The translations under genes and the position numbers were made by a program. Source: Shewanella waksmanii ATCC BAA-643 (GTDB lineage: Bacteria > Pseudomonadota > Gammaproteobacteria > Enterobacterales > Shewanellaceae). Taken from it: DNA of 46,594 nt. Below, piece by piece: positions 22,810-32,419 of this stretch. The notes under the pieces are model-generated. The model made no database searches. It worked only from the letters and a program-made list of their open reading frames with translations, and was not told the DNA's origin. Every line of letters starts with the position of its first letter. Within the stretch, counting starts at the first letter, position 1. The stretch lies in NCBI RefSeq assembly GCF_000518805.1, contig NZ_JAEH01000043.1, forward strand, positions 1-46,594, written 5' to 3'.

Positions 22810-24471
22810 ATGCTTTGTCAGCTCAGCATCAATAACTTTGCAATTGTTCGCTTTCTTGAACTCGATTTTAAAGCCGGCATGACCAGTATTACAGGTGAAA
22901 CCGGTGCAGGTAAGTCAATCGCCATCGATGCGCTGGGCCTGTGCTTAGGCAATCGAGCTGATGCCAATAGCGTGCGCCCCGGCGCCACTAAAGCCGAAGT
23001 GAGCGCGCGCTTTTTAGTCAACGATATTCCACTCGCGAAGCGCTGGTTAGAAGATAATGACCTTGAGCAGGACGATGAGTGTATTTTAAGACGCACCATC
23101 GGCAGCGACGGCCGTTCACGTGCTTATATCAATGGTAACCCGGTGCCCTTAACGCAAATGCGCTTAATCGGGCAACTATTGGTGGGAATTCACGGCCAAC
23201 ATGCCCATCACGCCATGCTGAAAAGTGAGCACCAGCTTACCTTGCTCGACAGCTATGCAAACCATAAGATACTCCTAGATGGTGTTGCGGCGAGTTATCA
23301 GCGCTGCAAGATGATTGAAAAAGAGCTGCATGCCTTAGAGCAGTCGCAACACGAACGTATCGCCCGTAAACAGTTACTGCAATACCAAGTTGAAGAACTC
23401 GATGAGTTTGCCTTAGGTGAAACAGAATTTACAGAAATAGAAGCCGAGCATAAGCGACTTGCTAACGGCACGGCACTTATCCAAACCTGCCAAAACACCC
23501 TGTTTATATTGCAAGACAATGAACAAGGCGATGTGGAATCACAATTAAATAGTGCGATAAGCGAGGCCCAAGAGCTTGCAGGTTATGATGACAGCTTGCA
23601 GAGCGTCAGTAGCATGCTCAACGAAGCCTTGATCCAAGTTCAAGAAAGTAGCAGCGAAATTCAGCGTTATTTGGACAGCTTAGAGCTTGACCCTGAACAC
23701 TTTGCTTTTTTAGAACAAAGGCTATCAAAAGTCATGCAGCTAGCACGCAAGCATCATGTTAAGCCTGAAGAGTTGTATCAACACCACCAACAGCTGAGTC
23801 AAGAATTACAAAGCTTAGATTCCGATGAAGATAAGCTCAATGAAATTACCGAGCAGCTCGCCAGCTGCAAAGCCAGCTATTTAACTCAGGCTCAGAAGCT
23901 GCACAAGAGTCGATCGCGCTATGCCAAAGAGCTTGATAAGCAAGTCACTCAGTCTATTCATGAGTTGAGTATGCCTAAAGGTAAATTTGTTATCGCCATT
24001 AACTTTAATGAAAATGCCTTATCTGCGACTGGCTGCGATCATGTCGAATTTATGGTTACCACCAACCCAGGCCAGCCCTTGCAACCCATTGGCAAAGTCG
24101 CGTCTGGCGGCGAGCTGTCGCGAATCGGGTTGGGTATTCAGGTCATTACCGCTAAGAAAGTGTCTACACCAACATTGATATTTGATGAAGTGGATGTGGG
24201 AATATCGGGCCCAACAGCGGCGGTTGTCGGCCGTATGTTGCGCAGCTTAGGGGAATCGACCCAGGTGTTTTGTGTAACCCATTTACCACAAGTCGCCGGT
24301 AACGGGCATCAACATATGTTTGTCAATAAACAGAGCAAGTCCGGGCAGACTGAAACATCGATGACGCCATTGGATAAAGCTGAGCGGTTACAAGAGTTGG
24401 CGCGCTTGTTGGGCGGCGATACCATTACCGACAACACCTTAGCCAATGCTAAAGAGCTGTTGCAAAGTTAA
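22810..24471 (+). CDS. recN: DNA repair protein RecN
   Basis: RecN is an SMC-like ATPase that helps double-strand break repair and is among the most strongly SOS-induced proteins. Walker A (GETGAGKSIAIDAL, about residue 29) is near the N-terminus, a long coiled-coil hairpin occupies roughly residues 150-380, and the C-terminal head has the signature ASGGELSRIGLGIQ and Walker B LIFDEVDVGISG. The 553-residue length is normal. AAAGGA lies 8 bases before the ATG. Two LexA boxes in the leader agree with SOS control. A terminator follows. Confidence 0.97.
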   Translation: MLCQLSINNFAIVRFLELDFKAGMTSITGETGAGKSIAIDALGLCLGNRADANSVRPGATKAEVSARFLVNDIPLAKRWLEDNDLEQDDECILRRTIGSDGRSRAYINGNPVPLTQMRLIGQLLVGIHGQHAHHAMLKSEHQLTLLDSYANHKILLDGVAASYQRCKMIEKELHALEQSQHERIARKQLLQYQVEELDEFALGETEFTEIEAEHKRLANGTALIQTCQNTLFILQDNEQGDVESQLNSAISEAQELAGYDDSLQSVSSMLNEALIQVQESSSEIQRYLDSLELDPEHFAFLEQRLSKVMQLARKHHVKPEELYQHHQQLSQELQSLDSDEDKLNEITEQLASCKASYLTQAQKLHKSRSRYAKELDKQVTQSIHELSMPKGKFVIAINFNENALSATGCDHVEFMVTTNPGQPLQPIGKVASGGELSRIGLGIQVITAKKVSTPTLIFDEVDVGISGPTAAVVGRMLRSLGESTQVFCVTHLPQVAGNGHQHMFVNKQSKSGQTETSMTPLDKAERLQELARLLGGDTITDNTLANAKELLQS

Positions 24472-24519
24472 CCCATACTGCTAAAAAAGCGCATTGAGCT
24501 TTCGCGTAATACATAACAC

Positions 24520-24547
24520 AACGCCAGCAAATGCTGGCGTTATTTTT
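24520..24547. terminator. terminator between recN and pgpA
   Basis: A 10-base perfect stem (AACGCCAGCA / TGCTGGCGTT) with a minimal loop lies about 48 bases after the recN stop and is followed by TATTTTTT on the plus strand. It lies between convergent recN and pgpA, but the minus-strand side lacks a good T-run, so it mainly serves recN. Confidence 0.78.
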
Positions 24548-24564
24548 TCCGGCTATTGGTGCGG

Positions 24565-25059
24565 TTACCCTACAAAATAAACCAAGGTCTGTAGACAAAT
24601 CAGCGCAAAAATACCCGCCAGAACATCATCAATCATAATGCCAAAGCCGCCATGAACTTTGGCGTCAAGCCAGCGTATTGGCCAAGGCTTTAAAATATCG
24701 AAAAAGCGAAATAAAGCAAAGCCAATCACTAGCCAGATAATGCCAGCTGGTGCGGCAATCATGGTAATGAGCAAACCGGCCACTTCATCCCATACAATCG
24801 CACCATGATCATGCACGCCCATATCTTTGGATGCTTTGTCACAGATATAAAAACCAGCAATAACACTGAGTAGCGTTAACCCGATATACCAAGGCAATGA
24901 TAGCGGCATCATCAACAAATAAAGCGGAATCGCCGCCAAGGTGCCAAAGGTGCCCGGGGCTTTCGCCGCTAAACCAGAACCAAAGCCAAGCGCTAGAAAG
25001 TGGATCGGATTACGCAGCGAAAGCTTGGCAACGTCAGGATCTTTAGTCAGTAAACTCAT
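24565..25059 (-). CDS. pgpA: phosphatidylglycerophosphatase A
   Basis: PgpA removes the phosphate from phosphatidylglycerophosphate in phospholipid synthesis at the inner membrane. The 164-residue protein has the family's N-terminal ALGFGSGLAAKAPGTFGTL motif, the VWDEVAGLL motif with acidic residues thought to bind metal, the FRFFDILKPWPI segment and the C-terminal HGGFGIMIDDVLAGI segment, with several hydrophobic helices. Its ATG shares one base with the thiL stop (TAATG), so translation is probably coupled. thiL-pgpA is a conserved gammaproteobacterial pair. Confidence 0.95.
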   Translation of the reverse strand: MSLLTKDPDVAKLSLRNPIHFLALGFGSGLAAKAPGTFGTLAAIPLYLLMMPLSLPWYIGLTLLSVIAGFYICDKASKDMGVHDHGAIVWDEVAGLLITMIAAPAGIIWLVIGFALFRFFDILKPWPIRWLDAKVHGGFGIMIDDVLAGIFALICLQTLVYFVG

Positions 25060-26024
25060 TAAGAAAAATGCTCAAATGATAAGTTTTTCGGTTCAAACTC
25101 TTGACCGCTACGCAGCAGCTTTAGCTTGTCTCCAGTACAAATTTGACCGATCTGAGTGAACGTCACGCCAGCATGAGCCAATGAAGTTTCCAAAGCGCCA
25201 CGTTGCGATTCAGGCACGGTAAACAGCAATTCATAATCTTCACCGCCACTGAGTGCATAATTGATTGCGCTCTCTTTGCCAACAGTATTGACTAGCGCGT
25301 CAGATAGCGGCAACTGCTCAACATCGATCACCGCCCCAACTTCTGATCGTTTTAGCACGTGCTTGATATCGCCTAAAATCCCGTCAGAAATATCGATAGC
25401 ACTTGAAGCCAAGTTTCGCAGCGACTGTCCAGCTAATACCCGAGGGCTGGGATAATAGTGACGATTAATCAGATAGTCTCTATCTTGTGCCGAGGCCTCT
25501 ACGCCCGGTTCATTGGCTATCAATGCTAGCCCCACCGCTGAGTCACCTAAAGTGCCGGTGACATAAATCCAGTCACCATTGTTAGCCCCTGCGCGAGTCA
25601 GTGCTTTCTTTTCTGGCACCTGACCGTGTACGGTAATGGTGATACTGCGTGGTCCTCGGGTGGTGTCGCCGCCAATTAGGCTGACACCATAGTATTCAGC
25701 AATATCAGACAAACCTTGGCTGAAATCTGCTAACCACGCTTCATCGACATCAGGTAGCGTAAGCGCCAACGTCATCCAAGCGGGTTCTGCGCCCATAGAA
25801 GCCAAGTCTGACAAGTTAACCGCTAAGCACTTGTAGCCTAACGCTTTAGCGGGCATGTCAGGATAAAAGTGGGTGTTTTCAACTAAGGTGTCGCAAGATA
25901 TTGCAATAGACTTATTTTCGGCGGGAGCAACGAGTGCGCAATCATCGCCTATATTGAGTACAACATCACGACGGTTTTGACCTCGGCCGGTAAAAAATCG
26001 CTCAATGACTTTAAACTCTTTCAC
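25059..26024 (-). CDS. thiL: thiamine-monophosphate kinase
   Basis: ThiL phosphorylates thiamine monophosphate to the active cofactor thiamine diphosphate. The 321-residue protein has the N-terminal GDDCALVAP metal and nucleotide-binding motif, SCDTLVENTHFYPDMPAKALGYK, the GGDTTRGP motif and the C-terminal ALSGGEDYELLFTVP signature of the PurM-like ATPase superfamily. The start is GTG (reading MKEFKVIERF), the usual position relative to the family. It is coupled to pgpA and separated from nusB upstream by a hairpin, so a promoter must lie in the 109-base gap. Confidence 0.95.
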   Translation of the reverse strand: MKEFKVIERFFTGRGQNRRDVVLNIGDDCALVAPAENKSIAISCDTLVENTHFYPDMPAKALGYKCLAVNLSDLASMGAEPAWMTLALTLPDVDEAWLADFSQGLSDIAEYYGVSLIGGDTTRGPRSITITVHGQVPEKKALTRAGANNGDWIYVTGTLGDSAVGLALIANEPGVEASAQDRDYLINRHYYPSPRVLAGQSLRNLASSAIDISDGILGDIKHVLKRSEVGAVIDVEQLPLSDALVNTVGKESAINYALSGGEDYELLFTVPESQRGALETSLAHAGVTFTQIGQICTGDKLKLLRSGQEFEPKNLSFEHFS

Positions 26025-26101
26025 AGTTCTCGTACCAGTTTAAGCGACCTCCCATGCATAGTCGCACCAGAAGTCTAAATAATAATTAATGTTAGCTCAT
26101 A

Positions 26102-26129
26102 AAAAACGGCATCCTGAGATACCGTTTTT
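26102..26129 (-). terminator. terminator of the rib-nusB unit
   Basis: An 11-base stem with one mismatch (AAAAACGGCAT / ATACCGTTTTT) lies 4 bases beyond the nusB stop on the minus strand and ends in a T-run. It separates nusB from thiL, which in E. coli are read together. Confidence 0.75.
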
Positions 26130-26133
26130 ATGT

Positions 26134-26538
26134 TTAGTTGCGAGCGACTATCTTATCAAGTATGCCGTTCACAAATTTATGACCATCTTCAGCGCCGAAC
26201 GCTTTGGCTAGCTCAATGGCTTCGTTAATCGCCACCTTATAAGGTACATCCTTACGGAACGTTAACTCATAAGTCGCAATGCGTAATACCGCTTTCTCGA
26301 TGGGTGACACTTCGTCAAAAGCACGCTCTATATGAGGAACAATCAACTCATCTAGTTGCGACTGCTTAGTTGCGGTACCAGACAGCAACTCACGAAAATA
26401 GGCGATATCGACACCGTCAGTTTTCTGTTCAGTTAAAAACTCGTGCTCAACATCAGCAACGTTATTTCCACTCAACTGCCATGAATAGATAGCTTGTACG
26501 GCTAGACGACGTGCCTTGCGGCGCTCAGAAGGCTTCAT
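26134..26538 (-). CDS. nusB: transcription antitermination factor NusB
   Basis: NusB pairs with S10 (NusE) at boxA RNA to form the rRNA antitermination complex. The all-helical 134-residue protein starts with the arginine-rich [21 protein letters not shown], and has the conserved [14 protein letters not shown] and [29 protein letters not shown] segments. AGGA lies about 6 bases before the ATG. It follows ribH by 14 bases, the standard ribH-nusB pairing, and is the last gene before the terminator. Confidence 0.97.
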   Translation of the reverse strand: MKPSERRKARRLAVQAIYSWQLSGNNVADVEHEFLTEQKTDGVDIAYFRELLSGTATKQSQLDELIVPHIERAFDEVSPIEKAVLRIATYELTFRKDVPYKVAINEAIELAKAFGAEDGHKFVNGILDKIVARN

Positions 26539-26552
26539 TATTTTTCCTAATC

Positions 26553-27029
26553 TTACAACTGCTGTTCTAGTTCTTGCAGAACATTAACCATTTCCAACAG
26601 ACCCAGCGCGGCTTCACCACCCTTGTTGCCTGCTTTAGTACCAGAGCGTTCAATCGCTTGCTCAATGGTATCTGTGGTTAATACACCGAATGAAACAGGA
26701 AGGTCGTACTCTAGAGCAATTTGCGCTAGACCTTTATTACATTCGCCTGCAACGAAATCAAAATGAGGTGTACCACCTCGGATTACTGCACCTAGCGCAA
26801 TAATGCCATCAAATTTACCGCTAGCAGCAACACGACGTGCAGCTAATGGTAGTTCTACCGCGCCCGGAACACGTACAACAGTAATGTTGTCGTCTTCAAC
26901 TTGACCAAAACGCTTCAATGTATCAATCGCGCCTTCAAGTAAACTTTCAACCACAAAGCTATTGAAGCGTGATACAACGATAGCAATTTTGGCGTTTTTC
27001 GCTTCGATATTACCTTGAACTACGTTCAT
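26553..27029 (-). CDS. ribH: 6,7-dimethyl-8-ribityllumazine synthase
   Basis: Lumazine synthase condenses the ribitylaminopyrimidine with dihydroxybutanone phosphate, the next-to-last step of riboflavin synthesis. The 158-residue protein shows [17 protein letters not shown], the substrate loop [16 protein letters not shown], and [20 protein letters not shown] with the catalytic histidine. The C-terminal [14 protein letters not shown] segment is typical. AGGT lies 8 bases before the ATG. The gene is also called ribE in E. coli. It lies 181 bases after ribBX; I looked there for an FMN riboswitch and saw none. Confidence 0.96.
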   Translation of the reverse strand: MNVVQGNIEAKNAKIAIVVSRFNSFVVESLLEGAIDTLKRFGQVEDDNITVVRVPGAVELPLAARRVAASGKFDGIIALGAVIRGGTPHFDFVAGECNKGLAQIALEYDLPVSFGVLTTDTIEQAIERSGTKAGNKGGEAALGLLEMVNVLQELEQQL

Positions 27030-27210
27030 TTATCTTACCTAACTTTTGCTGATGCTAATTATACTAAGCGGTACCTATACGTGGCTAAACCGTCTGTATA
27101 ATCGGCGTTAAACCCGGCACGGGCAAAAAAGAGGCGGTATGATAACACAACGCCCACTTCTGATCCCCATGCATTTTATAAGAATCAGTTAATTTTCATT
27201 ATCGCCTAGA

Positions 27211-28314
27211 TTAATCGGCAATATACTCAGTCACTTCTAAACCAAAGCCCGACAGCGAATGATAACGCTTAGGTGAACTTAATAGACGCATAGTGGTGAC
27301 ACCCACATCGGCCAAAATTTGCGAGCCAACGCCCACTTGGCGAGACGTACCTTTCCACGGTGCAGGCACTGGAGCTTGTCCGTTATCTTCTAGTTCAAAC
27401 GCTTTCACTTTAGCCAAAATATCACTGCTGTGCTCTTGATGGCCTAACAAGACTAATACGCCACCTTCGTTACCGATGCGCTCCATGGCTTTCTCAAGCG
27501 GCCAACTACGCTGCTGATCGCGCTCTGAATGGAGTAAGTCATTAAAGGTATTTTGTAAATGCACTCGCACAAGGACATCTGGCTTAACTTCGCCATTAAC
27601 CAATACATAATGCAGCTGGTTATCTATCGTGTCGCGATAGGTCATCATGTCAAACTGACCAAAACGAGTGGGCAATTTACATTTAGCTTCACATACAACC
27701 GTGGTTTCTTTGGTGTTGCGATATTCAATCAAATCGGCAATGGTGCCCATTTTCAAACCGTGTTTTTCGGCAAAAACCTCTAGGTCTGGACGTCTTGCCA
27801 TAGTGCCATCATCGTTGAGTATTTCAACAATCACCGCTGAAGGCTCCCGGCCAGCTAGGCGAGCAAGATCGCAGCCCGCTTCAGTATGACCTGCACGAAT
27901 TAGCACGCCACCTTCTTGGGCCATGAGTGGAAATATATGCCCTGGTTGCACAATATCTGATGACTTAGCATCTTTAGCAACAGCCGCTTGTACTGTCACC
28001 GCTCGGTCTTGAGCAGAAATACCAGTGGTTACCCCTTCTGCCGCTTCAATCGACACGGTAAAGTTAGTCGAGAACTGGGCATTATTGTTGGTCACCATCA
28101 AAGGTAAGTTAAGCTGTTGGCAACGAGCTTTTGTCATGGTTTGACAGATGAGACCACGACCAAAAGTCGCCATAAAGTTAATCGCTTCAGGCGTAACAAG
28201 GTCTACCGCCATGATTAGATCGCCTTCATTTTCTCTATCTTCATCGTCCATCAAGATAACCATTTTACCTAAACGGATATCTTCAATGATCTCTTCTATG
28301 CTATGTAGCGCCAT
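27211..28314 (-). CDS. ribBX: RibBX: 3,4-dihydroxy-2-butanone 4-phosphate synthase fused to a degenerate GTP cyclohydrolase II-like domain
   Basis: The N-terminal half (about residues 1-200) is a complete RibB: the acidic metal loop [10 protein letters not shown] at residues 23-32, [12 protein letters not shown], and the [22 protein letters not shown] region. The C-terminal half has a GTP cyclohydrolase II fold but lacks the enzyme's three zinc cysteines; the corresponding stretch reads [18 protein letters not shown] and contains no Cys. This matches the RibBX variant described in Shewanella and other proteobacteria, in which only RibB is active and RibA is encoded elsewhere. The ATG reading MALHSIEE has AAAGG 7 bases upstream. 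It lies in the nrdR-rib-nusB unit. Confidence 0.92.
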   Translation of the reverse strand: MALHSIEEIIEDIRLGKMVILMDDEDRENEGDLIMAVDLVTPEAINFMATFGRGLICQTMTKARCQQLNLPLMVTNNNAQFSTNFTVSIEAAEGVTTGISAQDRAVTVQAAVAKDAKSSDIVQPGHIFPLMAQEGGVLIRAGHTEAGCDLARLAGREPSAVIVEILNDDGTMARRPDLEVFAEKHGLKMGTIADLIEYRNTKETTVVCEAKCKLPTRFGQFDMMTYRDTIDNQLHYVLVNGEVKPDVLVRVHLQNTFNDLLHSERDQQRSWPLEKAMERIGNEGGVLVLLGHQEHSSDILAKVKAFELEDNGQAPVPAPWKGTSRQVGVGSQILADVGVTTMRLLSSPKRYHSLSGFGLEVTEYIAD

Positions 28315-28402
28315 GGTAAGACCTTTCATTTTCTTGTATTAATTTATTAAATCCGCTAATTGCCAATTTGGCCACTTTAAGCGGTAGTTTTACGCTTGTG
28401 TA

Positions 28403-29074
28403 TTATTTGATAAACCCTGAGCGCGCCAGTAAATCCATCGTCACATTTGATACTGTGCCATGGTTAGCATCGTTTTCCTGTGCGCCAAGCCCCATTAAGC
28501 GTTCAATGTGACGGGCAATCAGGTCAACTTCAATGTTGACGCTATCTCCGGCTTGCAGGTTCAGCAGAGTGGTTTCTGAAGCAGTGTGCGGCACAATCGT
28601 TAAGCGGAACCGAGCGCCATCAACCTCATTGACCGTTAAACTGACACCATCAATGGTAATCGACCCTTTATGGGCAATGTACTTGGCTAATTCTGCGGGC
28701 GGGGTAAGCCAAAACTCAATCGCCTTACCGCGCAACATGCGATCGTCCACACTGGCAATACCGTCAACATGCCCACTGACCATATGGCCGCCTAAACGTG
28801 TGGTCGGCGTGACCGCTTTTTCTAAATTGACGGCTTGCCCAACTTGATAACGACCAAAACCAGTTAAGTTAACCGTTTCAGCCGAAATGTCTGCGACATA
28901 GCCATCAGTTAGGCATTCTACAACGGTTAAGCACACCCCATTGGTAGCAATACTGTCACCAAGCTTTACGTCACTTAAATCTAATTTGCCACTCGATACC
29001 GTCAAGCGAATATCCTCACCTCGACGTTCAATTTTTCTCAATGTACCGATGGATTCTATGATGCCAGTAAACAT
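28403..29074 (-). CDS. ribE: riboflavin synthase alpha subunit
   Basis: Riboflavin synthase disproportionates two lumazines to make riboflavin. The 223-residue protein has two lumazine-binding repeats. The first opens with MFTGIIESIGTLRKIE and has GDSIATNGVCLTV; the second has KGSITIDGVSLTVNEVDG. The N-terminal MFTGI and the RLGGHMVSGHVDG segment are diagnostic. AGGT lies just before the ATG. It lies 12 bases after ribD. It is called ribC in E. coli. The C-terminal tail after HIERLMG is about 20 residues long. Confidence 0.96.
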   Translation of the reverse strand: MFTGIIESIGTLRKIERRGEDIRLTVSSGKLDLSDVKLGDSIATNGVCLTVVECLTDGYVADISAETVNLTGFGRYQVGQAVNLEKAVTPTTRLGGHMVSGHVDGIASVDDRMLRGKAIEFWLTPPAELAKYIAHKGSITIDGVSLTVNEVDGARFRLTIVPHTASETTLLNLQAGDSVNIEVDLIARHIERLMGLGAQENDANHGTVSNVTMDLLARSGFIK

Positions 29075-29086
29075 ATGACCTACTTT

Positions 29087-30217
29087 TTAACGCTGCTTAG
29101 CGATTTGAAATGTAAAACGCGTATCAACCCCGACCTTAACTTGGTCAACCAGTTGAATATCTGGAATTTGCGCCATGCTGCTAAACACCTTTAGGTTTAG
29201 CATGTCTCGGCCGCTGGCACCGATAATTTTCGGTGCTTGATACAGCACCAACTCATCGGCAAGCCCTTGGCCCACAAAAGCCCCGGCTAACGTTGCGCCA
29301 GCTTCAACCATGACATCGTTATGTGACTGAGCTAAATAGCCTAACAGCGCGTCTAAGGGGACTCTACCGTCAACCGCCGCTAATTTGAGATGACTCACAT
29401 GTGCTGGCCAATTGTCTGTTTCTTGTTGCGGGTAGTCGCAGCAAGACACCAATAATATTGGGCTGGTTATCGAGAACAATTTTAGGCTATGGCGCGCTCT
29501 AGCGCGGCTATCAAGTATCACACGTACCGGCTGACGAATCAGCGCACTATCAACTTGCTCACTAACATAGCCTAGCTCTTGCGGGCGTACATTCAATGAG
29601 GGGTCGTCTGCTAAAACGGTTTCAATACCGGTAATAAGAGCACTATGTCGCGCCCGCATGCGCTGAACATCTTGGCGCGCCTGTGGCCCGGATATCCATT
29701 TAGATTGGCCATTTTGTAGCGCCGTTTTGCCGTCAATGCTAGCCGCTAATTTTATCGTGACCCTTGGCAAACCTGTAGCCATACGCTGCATAAACCCAGG
29801 ATTGATAGCTGCGGCGGCTTGTGACATCAGCCCAACATCCACTTGGATGCCTGCTTGCTGTAGCATGGTAATACCCCGCCCTGACACTTGCGGATTTGGG
29901 TCAGTGACAGCAACCACAACTCGCGCCACTTTGGCATCAATGAGTCCCTTAGCGCAAGGAGGTGTGCGGCCATAATGACTACAAGGCTCCAAGGTGACAT
30001 AAGCGGTGGCACCGTGAGTGGCATCGCCAGCAGCACGAATCGCATGCACCTCGGCATGGGGCCCGCCAGCTTGAATATGAAACCCTTCACCCACGACCGT
30101 TTCACCTTGGGTGATAACACAGCCAACACTTGGATTGGGCGCAGTCGTATAGCGACCTTTATGGGCAAGCTTTATGGCTCTTGCCATCATGGCATTGTCA
30201 AATGTTGAACCGTTCAC
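29087..30217 (-). CDS. ribD: bifunctional riboflavin deaminase/reductase RibD
   Basis: RibD deaminates the pyrimidine made from GTP and then reduces its ribosyl side chain. The N-terminal cytidine-deaminase-type domain has the zinc motif HAEVHAI and PCSHYGRTPPC; the C-terminal reductase domain has the LAASIDGKTAL and SKWISGPQARQDVQRMRA segments and the DVMVEAGATLAGAF motif. The 376-residue length is normal. The GTG start has AAAGG 7 bases upstream and lies 22 bases after nrdR. It is the first riboflavin gene of the unit. Confidence 0.96.
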   Translation of the reverse strand: MNGSTFDNAMMARAIKLAHKGRYTTAPNPSVGCVITQGETVVGEGFHIQAGGPHAEVHAIRAAGDATHGATAYVTLEPCSHYGRTPPCAKGLIDAKVARVVVAVTDPNPQVSGRGITMLQQAGIQVDVGLMSQAAAAINPGFMQRMATGLPRVTIKLAASIDGKTALQNGQSKWISGPQARQDVQRMRARHSALITGIETVLADDPSLNVRPQELGYVSEQVDSALIRQPVRVILDSRARARHSLKLFSITSPILLVSCCDYPQQETDNWPAHVSHLKLAAVDGRVPLDALLGYLAQSHNDVMVEAGATLAGAFVGQGLADELVLYQAPKIIGASGRDMLNLKVFSSMAQIPDIQLVDQVKVGVDTRFTFQIAKQR

Positions 30218-30239
30218 TCAAACACCTTTTGCAAATTGA

Positions 30240-30689
30240 CTACTTTTGTAGCTTAGCAATAGCTTCACCAAACTCCGACACATCTTCAAAAGCACGATAG
30301 ACAGAGGCAAAGCGAATATAAGCCACTTTGTCTAAGGTCACTAACTGGTCCACCATCAGATTACCAATCATCTCAGAACGTACTTCACGTTCACCGGTGG
30401 CCCGCAATGTTGACTTAATTTTGGTTAGTGCTTGCTCAATCTGATCCATCGATACCGGACGTTTCTCTACCGCGCGTAACATACCGCCACGCAGTTTTTC
30501 TTCATCAAAAGGCTGACGACTCCCGTCCTGCTTCACCACTCTGGGCATCACCAGTTCAGCCCCTTCAAAGGTGGTAAAACGTTCATGACACTCCGCACAT
30601 TCTCGACGACGGCGAACTTGGTGGCCATCTGCAACTAACCGCGAGTCAATCACTTTGGTATCTGTAGCACTGCAAAATGGACAATGCAT
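30240..30689 (-). CDS. nrdR: transcriptional repressor NrdR
   Basis: NrdR represses ribonucleotide reductase operons in response to ATP and dATP. The N-terminal zinc ribbon has CPFC and CAECHERF; an ATP-cone domain follows ([20 protein letters not shown] onward). The ATG reading MHCPFC is chosen because AGGAGG lies directly upstream and because it gives 149 residues, the size of E. coli NrdR; twelve more upstream codons are open but unsupported. It heads the ribD-ribE-ribBX-ribH-nusB unit, the same order as E. coli nrdR-ribD. Confidence 0.97.
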   Translation of the reverse strand: MHCPFCSATDTKVIDSRLVADGHQVRRRRECAECHERFTTFEGAELVMPRVVKQDGSRQPFDEEKLRGGMLRAVEKRPVSMDQIEQALTKIKSTLRATGEREVRSEMIGNLMVDQLVTLDKVAYIRFASVYRAFEDVSEFGEAIAKLQK

Positions 30690-30723
30690 AGCGCCTCCTG
30701 CTAAATAATGGATCATTAAGATC

Positions 30724-30750
30724 AAAAATGGCCGCTATATTAGCGGCCAT
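30724..30750 (-). terminator. terminator of glyA
   Basis: A perfect 10-base stem (ATGGCCGCTA / TAGCGGCCAT) with a 3-base loop lies about 29 bases after the glyA stop on the minus strand, followed by TTTTT. It overlaps the leader of nrdR. A second palindrome (TTAACCTTTAAGGTTAA, 30765-30781) overlaps the glyA stop codon. Confidence 0.82.
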
Positions 30751-30778
30751 CGGAGTTTACCTGATTTAACCTTTAAGG

Positions 30779-32035
30779 TTAACCATAAACAGGGAACTTA
30801 GCACACAATTCAAGCACCTGTTGCTTAACACGCTCAATGGTCGCTTCGTTGCTGATGTCATCAAGTACATCACACATCCACTGTGTTAACTCAACCGCTT
30901 GCGCTTCTTTGAAACCACGACGTGTGATTGCAGGTGAACCAATACGTAGGCCCGAAGTCACAAATGGAGAACGTGGGTCATTTGGTACTGAGTTTTTGTT
31001 CACAGTGATGTTTGCTAAACCTAATGCAGCATCAGCATCTTTACCTGTGATGTCTTTGCTGATCAGATCAAGCAAGAACAGGTGGTTGTCTGTACCGCCA
31101 GATACGACGTCGTAGCCACGCTCAATAAAGGTTTTTGCCATCGCTTGCGCATTAACAACAACTTGCTCTTGGTATGCGGTGAACTCAGGATCTAATGCTT
31201 CTTTAAATGCCACGGCTTTAGCAGCAATAACGTGCATCAATGGGCCACCTTGGCCACCTGGGAATACTGCCGAGTTAAGTTTCTTGTAAATATCTTCATC
31301 GTTTGATGCAGATAGAATCAAACCACCACGAGGACCAGCTAGTGTTTTATGGGTAGTCGTTGTTACAACGTGTGCATGTGGCAGTGGGTTCGGGTAGATA
31401 CCAGCCGCAACAAGACCTGCAACGTGTGCCATATCAACAAATAGGTAAGCACCCACTTTGTCAGCGATTTCGCGGAATTTCCCCCAATCGATAATGCCTG
31501 AATATGCGCTGAAACCAGCGATAATCATCTTAGGCTTATGCTCAACCGCTAGGCGCTCAACTTCAGCGTAATCAATCTTACCCGTCGTTTCGTCAATACC
31601 GTATTGAACGGCGTTATATAGCTTACCTGAGAAGCTTACATGTGAACCGTGAGTAAGGTGACCACCATGTGCAAGGCTCATACCTAAAACAGTATCGCCG
31701 CCTTGAAGAAGTGCCATAAATACTGCTGAGTTAGCTTGCGAACCTGAATGCGGCTGAACGTTGGCATAGGTTGCACCAAACAGTTCTTTTGCGCGAGAAA
31801 TAGCGAGCTCTTCTGCGATATCAACGTGCTCACAACCACCGTAGTAACGCTTGCCTGGATAACCTTCCGCATATTTATTGGTTAACTGAGAACCTTGGGC
31901 TTCTAGAACACGAGGACTCGTGTAATTTTCTGAAGCGATAAGTTCGATGTGCTCTTCTTGACGGCGAGTTTCATCTTCAATCGCTTGAAAAAGTTGTGGA
32001 TCATAGTCCGCAATGTTCATATCTTTTTTCAGCAT
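30779..32035 (-). CDS. glyA: serine hydroxymethyltransferase
   Basis: GlyA interconverts serine and glycine with tetrahydrofolate and is the main source of one-carbon units. The 418-residue PLP enzyme matches the family from its N-terminus ([17 protein letters not shown]) on. The cofactor lysine lies in [16 protein letters not shown]. The [19 protein letters not shown] and [18 protein letters not shown] segments are intact. GGAG lies 6 bases before the ATG. It diverges from ettA and precedes nrdR, with a terminator between. Confidence 0.98.
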   Translation of the reverse strand: MLKKDMNIADYDPQLFQAIEDETRRQEEHIELIASENYTSPRVLEAQGSQLTNKYAEGYPGKRYYGGCEHVDIAEELAISRAKELFGATYANVQPHSGSQANSAVFMALLQGGDTVLGMSLAHGGHLTHGSHVSFSGKLYNAVQYGIDETTGKIDYAEVERLAVEHKPKMIIAGFSAYSGIIDWGKFREIADKVGAYLFVDMAHVAGLVAAGIYPNPLPHAHVVTTTTHKTLAGPRGGLILSASNDEDIYKKLNSAVFPGGQGGPLMHVIAAKAVAFKEALDPEFTAYQEQVVVNAQAMAKTFIERGYDVVSGGTDNHLFLLDLISKDITGKDADAALGLANITVNKNSVPNDPRSPFVTSGLRIGSPAITRRGFKEAQAVELTQWMCDVLDDISNEATIERVKQQVLELCAKFPVYG

Positions 32036-32419
32036 TGGTTACTCCAGCTGTACAGTCTTATAAGTAGGGTTGCGCGTATTCTACAGTGCAATTGATCACA
32101 ATCCCAGACCTTACAACATGAAATTACTTGCATTTAAATCGGCAGCTAAATTCATTTTTATCTTATGACGCCGAATTCTAAGCAGGTGAATACCTTAGCG
32201 AAACCGAATATCCACGTAATGATTAAGCTCGATTTTACGAAAACACTGTTTGCAATGCGTTAGTCGTGGCGTTGCCATCCGCCCTGTTTAACAAGCGGCA
32301 GAGAATAGCAGCGAAACCAACACAGAAATTGCCAAGACAAATTAGTAAAAGTTAGATTTAAGTTCGGCGATGATTACAGTAGAATTGCCTGCATTATTGG
32401 TAAAATAAGCGAATCTAAC
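32036..32419. other. glyA-ettA divergent intergenic region
   Basis: This 384-base stretch has no credible coding frame. It must hold promoters for both genes. On the plus strand TTAAGT and TAGAAT separated by 16 bases (about 32358-32385) are a possible ettA promoter. I looked for PurR- or MetR-like operators, expected at glyA from E. coli, and saw none that I would defend. Confidence 0.45.

Noticed and set aside
29827..30208. Long overlapping frames on both strands inside ribD
   Set aside because: The ribD frame has all catalytic motifs; the others are translations of the same DNA in wrong frames.
32036..32419. Small RNA or PurR operator in the glyA-ettA gap
   Set aside because: No terminator-like hairpin suited to a small RNA and no operator resembling the PurR consensus could be defended.
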